A stretch of 44,976 nt of DNA, taken from contig NZ_JAHVHU010000024.1 in assembly GCF_019802045.1 (NCBI RefSeq), forward strand, positions 1-44,976, given 5' to 3'. The notes below the pieces were generated by a model. That model worked only from the letters and a program-made list of their open reading frames with translations. It made no database searches and was not told the DNA's origin. Source of the stretch: Membranihabitans marinus. Its GTDB lineage: Bacteria; Bacteroidota; Bacteroidia; Chitinophagales; Saprospiraceae. Position 1 is the first letter of the stretch. Each line of letters starts with the position of its first letter. Shown here one piece after another: positions 35,683 to 44,898 of the stretch. The position numbers were made by a program, and so were the translations under genes.

Positions 35683-35719
35683 AATTACCTCATTAGATAC
35701 TAATTTAAAAAACTCGGTT

Positions 35720-38700
35720 ATGATGAAAATTAAACTATGGGTATTGATTCTTACACTATTACTGGCGGGGTATAGCCCCGGTTTTACCAGCAATAACGCA
35801 CCAGACGGTGAAATTGCTCTCCTGACGGCGATTTCTCTTCTTAGTAAAAAGTACGACGTATACTTCACCTACGACAGAACCTTGGTGGACGACATAAACG
35901 TAGAGTATGATGAAGACAGCAAGACTTCCATCGACGATGAATTGGAAGTATTACTTAGTAAAACGGACCTGAAATTCAAGGTGTTTAAAAGTGAATTTGT
36001 CGTTATTTACAAGGACACTGAGGAAGGATTGGAATCGCTGAAGGAGATGATGAAACACTTTAAAAAAATCATCGACGAAAAAGACGCCGTGGAGGCGACC
36101 GTATCCAATAATGTGCGTTCGGGATCTTCCAGGCTTCTGCCAGCATGGGTTCCTCCCTTGCGCCAATTGACGGGGGTAGCGATAAATGTTTCGGGAAAAG
36201 TCACCGACGAAGATGGGCAGCCGCTAATCGGGGTAAATATAACCGTGAAAAACAAAAATATTGGAACATCTTCAGATTTTGACGGAATGTATACGCTGTC
36301 GGATGTCGACGCCAATGACGTGCTGGTGTTCTCTTACATTGGCTATCGGAAGGTGGAAACACCCGTGGATGGCCGGACCACCATTGATGTCCGGATGTTG
36401 ACTGATACAGAAACTCTGGAGGAGGTCGTGGTAGTGGGCTACGGAACCCAGAAAAAGGAAAATATTTCCGGCGCAGTCGATTACATTGATGGTCGGGAAA
36501 TTGAGAACCGGCCGGTGGCCAATGTCATGCAGGGATTACAAGGGATCAGCCCGGGCCTTAACATTAATTATGCGGGAGGAACCCCAGGGACCAAACCCAC
36601 TATTAATATTCGTGGATTTACTTCGATTAACGGCGGAAGTCCTTTGGTGGTCATTGATGGAATAGCCTCCAGTTATGATGATTTACTTCGAATCAATCCG
36701 GGAGATATTGAATCCTATTCTGTATTAAAGGATGCTGCTTCAGCCGCTATTTACGGTGCAAAAGCAGCATACGGTGTGATTCTGATTACCACTAAATCGG
36801 GCAGCGATGGAAAGACAAAAATTGAATACCGCAATTATATGGCGTGGGGAAAACCGACCGTCTTACCGGAACCAGTCACAGATCCTTACATCTTCAGCAG
36901 AGTGAAAGAAATCGGGTCAAACAACACCCCTTGGGATTATATCAATTATTCCGATGAACATTTTAGATGGGCCAAAGAACGATCGGAAGATCCATCCATA
37001 GAAGAAGTGCGTCTGGATCCGGAAGATCCAACCAAATGGGCCTATATGGGAGACAACAATTGGAATGATTATTTCCTGAATAATTCAGCGATGTCGTACA
37101 ACCACAGCCTGGCTTTTAGCGGAGGATACAGTTTTGAAGATGGTCGGAAAATTGGGTATTATCTTTCCGGTGATCTGACCAATGAAAACGGATTGAATAA
37201 ATTGACCGATGATTATTACAATCGAAACGGCCTCCGTGCAAAATTGAATTTCGATCCACTAACATGGTTGGAATTGAACAACAACACCAGTATCTATCAA
37301 ACAGAGCGGGCTCGACCACGAACAAATCTCACGGACCTTTATTACCGGATCCCCATTGATGTGGCTGAGAACCCCGACGGAACCTGGGCCAATACAGATG
37401 TAGGTCGATTGGCAGCCAGCCTCGTGGACGGTGGGAAAAATTTAAACACACTGACCGGATTTCAAAATATTCTCTCGGCCAATGCGAATTTTTTCGAAAA
37501 TGCATTAACGGTAACCGGCCGTGTGTCGTTCAAAAAAGAACTTTGGAAGTATGGCAGGTATACCACACAATACCAGATTGGATTTGGTCCGGACGATGTA
37601 CGGACAGAAGGAGGAACTGGTGGTGTCGGAGAAACCAATGGACAACTCAACAACACGATATTGGATCTTTTTGCGACCTATAGTAAAACGGACGGGAATC
37701 ATTTCTTTAAAATACTGGGCGGTGTCAACCAGGAAGATTATTCTTTTTCCAGCCTGGCTGCCAGCAAGGATGTGTTGATTTCTTCCTCACTTCCTTATAT
37801 CAACCTGACCAGTGGAGAACCAACGATCGATGCCGGGTATAGCTCATACGCTACACGGAGTGTATTTGGACGATTGAATTACCATTATCAAGATCGGTAC
37901 CTGCTTGAATTGAATGGGCGTTATGATGGTTCCTCACGTTTTCCTAAAGATGGACGCTGGGGCTTTTTCCCTTCCGTATCCTTGGGATATGTCATTAGCG
38001 AAGAACCATTTATTAAAAATTTATTTTCAGGCGCAGAGCCTTTTGTGAAAATTCGGGCCTCCTACGGCGACTTAGGTAACCAGGAAGTTGGAAATTTTGC
38101 TTATATCCAAACCTTGGGAACTGGGAATTCGACGTACATTATAGACGGAACCCAACCAACGGTCATTACAGGAGGAGCACCCTCTCTTCAGATTGACCCG
38201 ACGAATTATACCTGGGAACGAGTATCAACCTTAAATTTCGGGGCTGATATTGGTTTTTTTGAAGGAAAACTGCAAGGTGCTTTTGATATATACAACCGGA
38301 AAACACTGGGTATGCTCACCGCCGGACAGGAGCTGCCAGCTGTTTTGGGTTCCTCGGTGCCGCGACAAAATATCGCTGACCTGGAAACCAAAGGATGGGA
38401 AGCTTCCGTCAGTTACCGCAACGCGGTTAGTCTGGCCGGCAAGCCTTTTGATTTTGATGTGAAATTCATCGTATCTGATTCCCGGTCCTGGATTACCAAA
38501 TTTCAGAATGATTTGAACCTATTCTCCGGATGGCGGGAAGGACAAGAGATCGGTGAGCTGTGGGGCCTGGAGAGTGACGGGTTATTTACAAACCAGGAAG
38601 AAATCGATGCGCTGGACGAATCGGAAATAATCCCCTGGGGTGCACTAACTATAGTTCCCGGATGGCCAAAGTATATCGATCAGGATGGAAATGGTGCGAT

Positions 38701-39325
38701 TCAAAAAGGAAGATCTTCGGATGATCCAAAGGATTTAGTAAAAATAGGAAATACATCATCCCGGTATCGGGTTGGAGCAAATATGTCCGGAATGTGGAAT
38801 GGTTTTGATGTTTCCTTGTTCCTGCAAGGAGTTTTGAAGCGGGACTTCTATCCCAAGCATTATTTATACTGGGGCCCCTACCAGCAGCCTTATGCCAATG
38901 TGTATCCGTGGAACCTGGACTTTTACCGGCCTGAAGGTGATTCGGAATCGTTGCGTAAACAGCATTCCCAATCGTACCTGGATGCCGGCTTAGCAGAACA
39001 AAACCTGGATTCTCAGTTTCCGGTTTTGCAATCGTGGTTGGCTGACAATAATTACGGTGGTGCAGGACTCGATATACCACAAACAAGTCACTTATTGAAT
39101 GGAGCTTACGTCCGGGTGAAAAACTTAACACTGGGTTATACGCTTCCGGCAAAACTCACAGAGAAAGTTCGGGTTAGTCGTTTCCGATTGTTCTTTACCG
39201 GTGAAAATTTATTTGAGTTTTCGCCCATCAAGGAGTTTATGGATCCCGAAGCGGTAGAGGATGGCTATGGATGGGCTTATCCCTTCCAGCGGAAGATTTC
39301 TTTCGGACTTAACATCAATTTCTAA
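35720..39325 (+). CDS. SusC/RagA-type TonB-linked outer-membrane protein (locus 2)
   Basis: 1201 residues. Signal peptide KLWVLILTLLLAGYSPGFTS; STN-like domain (about 30-110; LLSKKYDVYFTYDRTLVDDI, ending FKSEFVVIYKD) for signalling to FecR; carboxypeptidase-regulatory-like domain (about 155-235; VSGKVTDEDGQPLIGVNITV); plug (about 245-365; NVMQGLQGISPGLNINYAGG, INIRGFTSINGGSPLVVIDG); barrel ending in INF. A Ca-loop-like DQDGNGAI occurs near residue 990. It is 37 bp after fecR and 12 bp before susD. The downstream phosphoesterase genes suggest that the imported compound is an organophosphate or its dephosphorylated product rather than a plain glycan. That is inference from context. Confidence 0.95.
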   Translation: MMKIKLWVLILTLLLAGYSPGFTSNNAPDGEIALLTAISLLSKKYDVYFTYDRTLVDDINVEYDEDSKTSIDDELEVLLSKTDLKFKVFKSEFVVIYKDTEEGLESLKEMMKHFKKIIDEKDAVEATVSNNVRSGSSRLLPAWVPPLRQLTGVAINVSGKVTDEDGQPLIGVNITVKNKNIGTSSDFDGMYTLSDVDANDVLVFSYIGYRKVETPVDGRTTIDVRMLTDTETLEEVVVVGYGTQKKENISGAVDYIDGREIENRPVANVMQGLQGISPGLNINYAGGTPGTKPTINIRGFTSINGGSPLVVIDGIASSYDDLLRINPGDIESYSVLKDAASAAIYGAKAAYGVILITTKSGSDGKTKIEYRNYMAWGKPTVLPEPVTDPYIFSRVKEIGSNNTPWDYINYSDEHFRWAKERSEDPSIEEVRLDPEDPTKWAYMGDNNWNDYFLNNSAMSYNHSLAFSGGYSFEDGRKIGYYLSGDLTNENGLNKLTDDYYNRNGLRAKLNFDPLTWLELNNNTSIYQTERARPRTNLTDLYYRIPIDVAENPDGTWANTDVGRLAASLVDGGKNLNTLTGFQNILSANANFFENALTVTGRVSFKKELWKYGRYTTQYQIGFGPDDVRTEGGTGGVGETNGQLNNTILDLFATYSKTDGNHFFKILGGVNQEDYSFSSLAASKDVLISSSLPYINLTSGEPTIDAGYSSYATRSVFGRLNYHYQDRYLLELNGRYDGSSRFPKDGRWGFFPSVSLGYVISEEPFIKNLFSGAEPFVKIRASYGDLGNQEVGNFAYIQTLGTGNSTYIIDGTQPTVITGGAPSLQIDPTNYTWERVSTLNFGADIGFFEGKLQGAFDIYNRKTLGMLTAGQELPAVLGSSVPRQNIADLETKGWEASVSYRNAVSLAGKPFDFDVKFIVSDSRSWITKFQNDLNLFSGWREGQEIGELWGLESDGLFTNQEEIDALDESEIIPWGALTIVPGWPKYIDQDGNGAIQKGRSSDDPKDLVKIGNTSSRYRVGANMSGMWNGFDVSLFLQGVLKRDFYPKHYLYWGPYQQPYANVYPWNLDFYRPEGDSESLRKQHSQSYLDAGLAEQNLDSQFPVLQSWLADNNYGGAGLDIPQTSHLLNGAYVRVKNLTLGYTLPAKLTEKVRVSRFRLFFTGENLFEFSPIKEFMDPEAVEDGYGWAYPFQRKISFGLNINF

Positions 39326-39336
39326 AACTATATACA

Positions 39337-41136
39337 ATGAGAAATACAGCAGCATATATTATGATCGTATTTTTATCGGGCGTTCTATTTTCTTGTAGCG
39401 ACGATTTTCTCGATAAATATCCGCAAACATCAATTTCACCCGAAGAATTTTTCAAAACAGAGCAAGACCTGAAATTGTACATTGACGGTTTGTTAAGTCT
39501 TAAGAGTAAATGGGCTTATCAAGGAGAACAGGGTACGGACAATCTGGCGACCACCGGTGCCGTCGAAATAAAAACCCTGTTGAGTGGATCTCCTTCTCCA
39601 GAGACGTTGACCGGTGGTTGGAATTGGGGACGATTGCGTGACATTAACTACTTTTTGGAAAATGTTGATCAGGCCGATGTGGATGAAAATATTAAAAATC
39701 ACTACATCGGACTGGCGCGAATGTATCGGGCTCGGTTTTATTACGGAATGGTTACGCGGTATTCTGATCTGCCCTGGTATTCTTCCACACTGAATACTTC
39801 TGACGAGGAAGCGCTTAAAAAACCACGTGATTCACGTCAGATGGTGGTGGAAAACATTATGGCTGATTTGAAATTTGCCTACGAACACGTTAGGGAAGAA
39901 GTGGCTGAAGGCACCCCGGGAAAATGGATGGTTGCATCGATCTATGCCCGGATTGCGTTGTCCGAGGGCTCCTGGCGTAAATACCACCCCGAACTGGAGC
40001 TTCAAAATACGGCGGATGAATTTTTTCAAATCGCTCAGTCTGTTTCCAAAGATATCATGGATAGTGGGTTGTTCTCCATATACAATACCGGCAACCCCGA
40101 AACGGACTACAAGACCTTATTCTCATCCCAGGATCTTACCAGTAATCCGGAGGTTGTAATGCCCCATATTTATGATGACGAAATAGGCCATGGTCTGGAG
40201 TTGTCTACTATTTTTAGTGACTATGAACAAAGCCCTAGCCGGGAATTGCTCCAGACTTACCTGATGCGTGATGGCAGCCGGTTCACAGAAATGGAAAACT
40301 TCAGGGAGAAGCTTTATGTAGAGGAATTCCTGAACCGGGATTTCCGGTTGATGAGCTCCTATGCCTATCCGGGTTGGAAGAACAGAGGAGATGAAAATCC
40401 ATATATTCAACGGTTAAATAAAAACTTTACGGGGTATCATCAGATCAAAGGCTATGACAACAGCCCCGATAATATTGTCCAGCGAAGTACTGATTTTCCT
40501 GCTATTCGCTATGCTGAAATCTTATTGATTTATGCGGAGGCATCGGCAGAACTGGGAGTGGTTAATCAAACCATACTGGATCAAACCATCAATGTGCTTC
40601 GGGAACGTGCTGGTGTTAATGTACTGGATTATGACTGGGCTAATGCGAATCCGGACCCGTTTCTTATGGAGCGTTACCCTAACTTGAGAGGCGAAAATGC
40701 CGGGGTATTACTGGAAATCCGACGGGAGCGTCGGGTAGAATTGGCTTTTGAAGATTTCCGATTCGGCGATCTGATGCGATGGGCCGCCGGCGATTTATTG
40801 ACTAAAGCGCCTTCAGGGATGTATTTTCCCGGACTTGGACAGTATGATATGACCGGAGACGGCGTGGTTGATATAGCCCTAATCAGTGCTGATCAAGATA
40901 TTCCATTCGAGGATGAAAAGGAAACCAATTCTTTGGGGGAGAAGTTGATTTATTACCGCGTGAGTACCATAGCGGATGGCAGTGGAACCGTTTATCTCGA
41001 AAATGGCGAAGAGGGAGGTGAAATTATCACCGAGAATGCAACTCGAACTTTTGTGACACCCCAGTATTACTACCGTCCGATTCCAGCGACTCAAATGGTA
41101 TTGAATCCGAATCTGGAGCAAATATTTGGTTGGTAA
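39337..41136 (+). CDS. SusD/RagB-type binding lipoprotein (locus 2)
   Basis: 599 residues, longer than the locus 1 SusD. The lipobox is VLFSC within MRNTAAYIMIVFLSGVLFSC. SusD-family features: DKYPQTSISPEEFFKTEQDL at the N-terminus, helical repeats including IGLARMYRARFYYGMVTRYS, and the C-terminal pattern EIRRERRVELAFEDFRFGDL ending NPNLEQIFGW. It should form the surface lid on the SusC partner. The metallophosphoesterase gene begins one base after its stop codon, so uptake and phosphoester cleavage are encoded on one transcript. Confidence 0.95.
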   Translation: MRNTAAYIMIVFLSGVLFSCSDDFLDKYPQTSISPEEFFKTEQDLKLYIDGLLSLKSKWAYQGEQGTDNLATTGAVEIKTLLSGSPSPETLTGGWNWGRLRDINYFLENVDQADVDENIKNHYIGLARMYRARFYYGMVTRYSDLPWYSSTLNTSDEEALKKPRDSRQMVVENIMADLKFAYEHVREEVAEGTPGKWMVASIYARIALSEGSWRKYHPELELQNTADEFFQIAQSVSKDIMDSGLFSIYNTGNPETDYKTLFSSQDLTSNPEVVMPHIYDDEIGHGLELSTIFSDYEQSPSRELLQTYLMRDGSRFTEMENFREKLYVEEFLNRDFRLMSSYAYPGWKNRGDENPYIQRLNKNFTGYHQIKGYDNSPDNIVQRSTDFPAIRYAEILLIYAEASAELGVVNQTILDQTINVLRERAGVNVLDYDWANANPDPFLMERYPNLRGENAGVLLEIRRERRVELAFEDFRFGDLMRWAAGDLLTKAPSGMYFPGLGQYDMTGDGVVDIALISADQDIPFEDEKETNSLGEKLIYYRVSTIADGSGTVYLENGEEGGEIITENATRTFVTPQYYYRPIPATQMVLNPNLEQIFGW

Positions 41137-41137
41137 A

Positions 41138-42028
41138 ATGAGAAGAAGGGATTGGATTAGAAACACCCTCCTTTCAGCAGGTGCAGGACTGAGCTGGACT
41201 CGATGGTCATCCGAACCTAAGTCTAAAAAAGAGGGATTACGAATTGCGCACATCACAGATGTGCACATCAGACCGGAAGAAGAGGTTCCGGCGCGTGCAC
41301 GCCGGGCCATGGAGGCTATTCTTGATGAGCAGGTTGATTTCTTTCTGAACGGCGGCGATTCCATTCACGATGCCTCCTATGACGATGTCACCCGGCAAAG
41401 GGTGGAAGAACAATGGAAGGTATGGGATGATTTTCGAGCTTTGGCCGATGGCTATGAGATGCACAGCTGCCTGGGTAATCACGATATGTGGTGGGCAGCA
41501 CCTTCCAAAAATGATGCGATGTATGGAAAAGAATATGCCGTGAAACGTTTGAAAATTCCGCACCGGTATTATTCATTTTACAGACAAGGTTGGCATTTTT
41601 TCGTCCTGGACAGCAATCAATCCGGGATTCAACTCGACTCAAATCAAAGAATATGGCTCGAAGATGAATTAAATGCTTTGGAGAAGAACACACCGGTATT
41701 GCTGATGTCCCATTATCCCATTCTGGGCGTCACCGATCATTTTGTCGGGGGACAGCATTCGGATTTTGAGGAGTTGAAAACCCTCTTTTATAAGCACAAG
41801 GATAAGGTAAAGCTGTGCCTCAGCGGCCATCAACATATGGTGGATGAAGCCTGGTACAATGGGGTTTCTTACCGTTGCAACGGGGCACTTAGTGGATTTT
41901 GGTGGGGGGATGGCGACGAGGCCTCTGCCGGTAAGGGCTACTACCTGGAAACACCACCGGGGTATGCGGTGCTCGATTTGTACCCGGATGGTACATTTAA
42001 GAATAACTATATTCCGCACACTTTTTGA
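41138..42028 (+). CDS. Calcineurin-like metallophosphoesterase with Tat-type signal
   Basis: About 296 residues. The N-terminus MRRRDWIRNTLLSAGAGLSW resembles a twin-arginine signal, so the metal-loaded enzyme is probably exported. All five calcineurin-like motifs are present: DVHI (D-x-H), NGGDSIHD, LGNHDMWW, LLMSHYPI and CLSGHQHM, which together bind two metal ions. It probably hydrolyses a phosphomonoester or phosphodiester in the periplasm; the substrate is unknown. An in-frame TTG at 41126 overlaps susD, but ATG 41138 fits the signal sequence. It is translationally coupled to susD and followed after 131 bp by the phosphatase-superfamily gene. The intervening stretch shows no gene. Confidence 0.93.
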   Translation: MRRRDWIRNTLLSAGAGLSWTRWSSEPKSKKEGLRIAHITDVHIRPEEEVPARARRAMEAILDEQVDFFLNGGDSIHDASYDDVTRQRVEEQWKVWDDFRALADGYEMHSCLGNHDMWWAAPSKNDAMYGKEYAVKRLKIPHRYYSFYRQGWHFFVLDSNQSGIQLDSNQRIWLEDELNALEKNTPVLLMSHYPILGVTDHFVGGQHSDFEELKTLFYKHKDKVKLCLSGHQHMVDEAWYNGVSYRCNGALSGFWWGDGDEASAGKGYYLETPPGYAVLDLYPDGTFKNNYIPHTF

Positions 42029-42159
42029 GGTTAAATTGAATAGAAGAACGGTGAGCACAGTGTTAATTTATGACTACCTTCGTTTTTTACCTGGAAATAA
42101 TACTGCCGGCTTTCAAAATATGAATACAAAAACCAAAACTGATAACTAATTTTTGAAGA

Positions 42160-43443
42160 ATGACTTTTAATAATTATTTTCTTTTCATTTTATTCTGCAC
42201 TATTTTTGTGAATCCGAGCTACAGCCAGAATGGAGATCAACCTGATCGTAAAACGCTCTTTATGATCGTAGACGGGATCTCAGACGATGTGATTCAGGAA
42301 GTCAGTACACCCCATCTGGATGCTATTGCTGAAGAAGGCGCATTTATTCCGGCCTATGTGGGTGGTGGTGCGGGAACCTATTCGGAAACACCTACCATTT
42401 CAGCTGTCGGATACAATAGTTTACTCACCGGGACCTGGGCGAATAAACACAATGTGTGGGGGAATGAAATTAAGGATCCCAATTATCGATATTGGACCAT
42501 CTTTCGATATTTTAAAGAACAATATCCTGCAAAGACAATGGCAGTGTATTCCACATGGCTGGATAACCGGACTAAGTTGATTGGAACGGGGTTGGATGCC
42601 ACCGGTCGGTTGCAGATGGATTACTACTTTGATGGTTTTGAACAGGATACCGTCCGGTTTCCCCATGATGAAGCGACGACGTATATCCGGGATATTGATA
42701 ACCTGGTTGCGGACGAAGCGGCCCAAAATATCCGGAAAGAAGGGCCGGACATGAGTTGGGTTTACCTGCAGTTTACCGATAACATGGGGCATCAATATGG
42801 AGATCATCCTAAGTTCTATGAATCCATACGGTTGATGGATGATCAGGTGGGCCGGATATGGGAAGCTGTGAAAGAACGGGAAATGAACAACAATGAAGAA
42901 TGGTTGGTCGTGATTACCACCGATCACGGCCGTTCTGCGGATACCGGAAAAGACCATGGCGGACAGTCAGAACGAGAGCGAGCCACCTGGATTGTCACAA
43001 ATCAGAATGAACTCAACGAATATGCGCAAAATTACCGGGTGGCTGTTGTGGATATCTTGCCGACCATTGCTGATTTTATGGAGGTATCCATACCCAAATA
43101 CCGGGCTATGGAGCTTGACGGCGTTTCTTTGATGAGTGAAGTAGACGCAGTAAACCTGGTTGCAGAAAAATCGAGTGATCTGGTCAATCGGAATTCAGGA
43201 AAGGTGGGTGAAAAAATTAAATTGACCTGGGACTCCTTGGACAACGGAGGAAAAGCGCGGGTTTGGATAACCACGACCAATCATTTTCGCTACGGGGGAG
43301 AGGATCACTATTTTAGTTTAGGTGAGGTTGATTTATCCAAAGAAGAAGCCGAATTTGCAATTGGAATGCCCGATTCAGAACTATTTAAAGTAGTCCTGGA
43401 AACGCCTCATCACTATTTAAATGCCTGGATCATCGACCGGTGA
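42160..43443 (+). CDS. Alkaline phosphatase-superfamily (NPP-type phosphodiesterase/pyrophosphatase) protein
   Basis: 427 residues with signal peptide (NYFLFILFCTIFVNPSYS). Motifs of the nucleotide pyrophosphatase/phosphodiesterase branch of the alkaline phosphatase superfamily are in order: metal Asp in FMIVDGISDDV; nucleophile region SETPTISAVGYNSLLTGT; metal Asp and His in FTDNMGHQYGDH; Asp-His in TTDHGRSADTG; and the last His in KDHGGQS. It probably uses two zinc ions to cut a phosphodiester or phosphonate-like bond in the periplasm. The 80-residue C-terminal extension after about residue 345 has a beta-rich look and no assigned function. It belongs to the susCD-phosphoesterase operon. 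A sulfatase role is less likely because no CxPxR motif is present. Confidence 0.92.
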   Translation: MTFNNYFLFILFCTIFVNPSYSQNGDQPDRKTLFMIVDGISDDVIQEVSTPHLDAIAEEGAFIPAYVGGGAGTYSETPTISAVGYNSLLTGTWANKHNVWGNEIKDPNYRYWTIFRYFKEQYPAKTMAVYSTWLDNRTKLIGTGLDATGRLQMDYYFDGFEQDTVRFPHDEATTYIRDIDNLVADEAAQNIRKEGPDMSWVYLQFTDNMGHQYGDHPKFYESIRLMDDQVGRIWEAVKEREMNNNEEWLVVITTDHGRSADTGKDHGGQSERERATWIVTNQNELNEYAQNYRVAVVDILPTIADFMEVSIPKYRAMELDGVSLMSEVDAVNLVAEKSSDLVNRNSGKVGEKIKLTWDSLDNGGKARVWITTTNHFRYGGEDHYFSLGEVDLSKEEAEFAIGMPDSELFKVVLETPHHYLNAWIIDR

Positions 43444-43489
43444 TCAGAACCAGTAACAAAAGGGGAAGGACGTTAGAGTGTTCAATTCC

Positions 43490-43615
43490 CGTGCGCTATT
43501 GAATCGCCTGGCTCAATCTGCGATTCGTGAGCCCGAAGTGATCTGGAAGCGCATTCAATCAAAAATATAGAATTATGGCGCTTCCATCCCAAACTTATTG
43601 GGGATGGAAGCGCAG
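43490..43615. repeat. Dispersed repeat related to the 2-3.3 kb core, with a 13-bp perfect hairpin
   Basis: The part around 43515-43560 (TGCGATTCGTGAGC, GATCTGGAAGCGCATTC) aligns well with the core of the 2-3.3 kb array (TGCGATTCGTAAGC, GATTTGGAAGCGCAATT). It can fold as GAATCGC/GCGATTC or as GGCTCA/TGAGCC. Next to it GCGCTTCCATCCC (43578-43590) and GGGATGGAAGCGC (43601-43613) form a perfect 13-bp stem; its tip (CCCAAACTTATTGGGGA) resembles the palindrome at 33392. Confidence 0.8.
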
Positions 43616-43722
43616 GGTGTTTATTTATAAGAACATATAAAACAGACCACCAGGCCCATTGAAAAGTTTAACGTAAAAATAAAGGCATGGTATTATATGG
43701 AATGTCTAATAATAGATTAGAA

Positions 43723-44646
43723 ATGAGAACTTCCATCGCGCTTGCTATCATCACACTTCTGGCCATGAAAAGTTTTGCACAAGAGCCCGTCACTACCTTT
43801 AAAGTGATGGCCTGGAATATCCTCCATGGGGGCAATGACATAGAAAAAGGGCCTGAGAATGTGGTGAAAATCATCCAGGCAATTAATCCCGATGTGGTTT
43901 TGATGGTCGAAACCTATGGGTCGGGCAAGAAAATTGCGGATGCTTTGGGATATCACTTTCATCTGATCGCACCCGAGGGCACTGCCTTGGATGACGAGTC
44001 CATTAACTTGTCGATTTTTTCCAAATACCCTTTCGGAGAGCGGATCGATACGGAGTACCCTTTTTACCTCGGAGGACGAGAAATTTTTATAGAAGATCAG
44101 AGCATACGATTTCTGTCGAATTGGTTTCATTATACGCCCTGGTATGATGAGCCTCATAAGATGGGGATGAATGCTAAAGAACTACTCGATATGGAAAAAA
44201 CGGGTAGTAAGTATGAAATGATTCAAAAGGTGTTGCCTTATATTGAGAAGTATGCTGCGGAATCGGATTCCATACCCTTCATTATTGGCGGCGATTTCAA
44301 TACACCATCTCACTTGGACTGGGGCGAAGAAACAAAAGGTATACATGATGGTTTGGTAGTCCCCTGGTATGCCACCAAAGTGTTGGAAGATCTTGGATTA
44401 ACGGATACCTACCGGGCGTTGAACCCCGATGTGTTAAGGCATCCGGGCATTACATGGAACACAAAAGGAAAAAGCGATTCCCATCGCATCGATTACATCT
44501 TTTACAAAGGCAGATTGCTGAATCCTCTGAAATCCAAAACTTACCATGAATACATCAATGAACCGATTCGGATAGGAGATAACGGTCCTGTTTTATACCC
44601 ATCCGATCACGGAATCGTGGTCACGGAATTTGAGATCACGGATTAA
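43723..44646 (+). CDS. Exported endonuclease/exonuclease/phosphatase (EEP) family protein
   Basis: 307 residues with signal peptide (MRTSIALAIITLLAMKSFAQ). EEP fold landmarks: MAWNILHGG (Asn), VVLMVETYG (metal Glu), FIIGGDFNTPSHLDW (Asp-x-Asn), DSHRIDYIFYKG, and the terminal SDHGIVVTEFE (Asp-His). The fold covers DNase I-like nucleases, sphingomyelinases and inositol-polyphosphate phosphatases; all cut phosphoesters with Mg2+. Which one cannot be told, but two Trp-rich loops (NWFHYTPWYDEPHK, GLVVPWYATK) differ from ordinary exonuclease III. ATG 43723 fits the signal peptide; ATG 43687 would add 12 residues. It follows the phosphatase-superfamily gene after a repeat element, and closes the phosphoester block. 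Confidence 0.92.
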   Translation: MRTSIALAIITLLAMKSFAQEPVTTFKVMAWNILHGGNDIEKGPENVVKIIQAINPDVVLMVETYGSGKKIADALGYHFHLIAPEGTALDDESINLSIFSKYPFGERIDTEYPFYLGGREIFIEDQSIRFLSNWFHYTPWYDEPHKMGMNAKELLDMEKTGSKYEMIQKVLPYIEKYAAESDSIPFIIGGDFNTPSHLDWGEETKGIHDGLVVPWYATKVLEDLGLTDTYRALNPDVLRHPGITWNTKGKSDSHRIDYIFYKGRLLNPLKSKTYHEYINEPIRIGDNGPVLYPSDHGIVVTEFEITD

Positions 44647-44898
44647 TATGAATAGAAGCGACTTTTAATCATGCGACTATATGGGAGCCTAAACATCTAC
44701 CGGGTTCAACAGCGTGTGTGGAAACCTGACATCGTTTGACATTTGTTTAATATATAGTATTTTGTGCAATGTATAAAATGTTTGTAATCTGTATGTACCA
44801 CCCGAAACTATTGGTATTAAGAATCCTACATTTTTACAAAAAGCCATCTTCAGCCAGACGCTCGTATGTTTACCCCAAGTTGAAAAAGAGCTAATATA
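44647..44898. other. AT-rich intergenic end region
   Basis: No gene, hairpin or repeat was recognised in the 250 bp after the EEP gene. Confidence 0.4.

Noticed and set aside
42160-43443. Sulfatase
   Set aside because: The formylglycine CxPxR/SxPxR signature is absent, whereas NPP-type metal motifs are complete.
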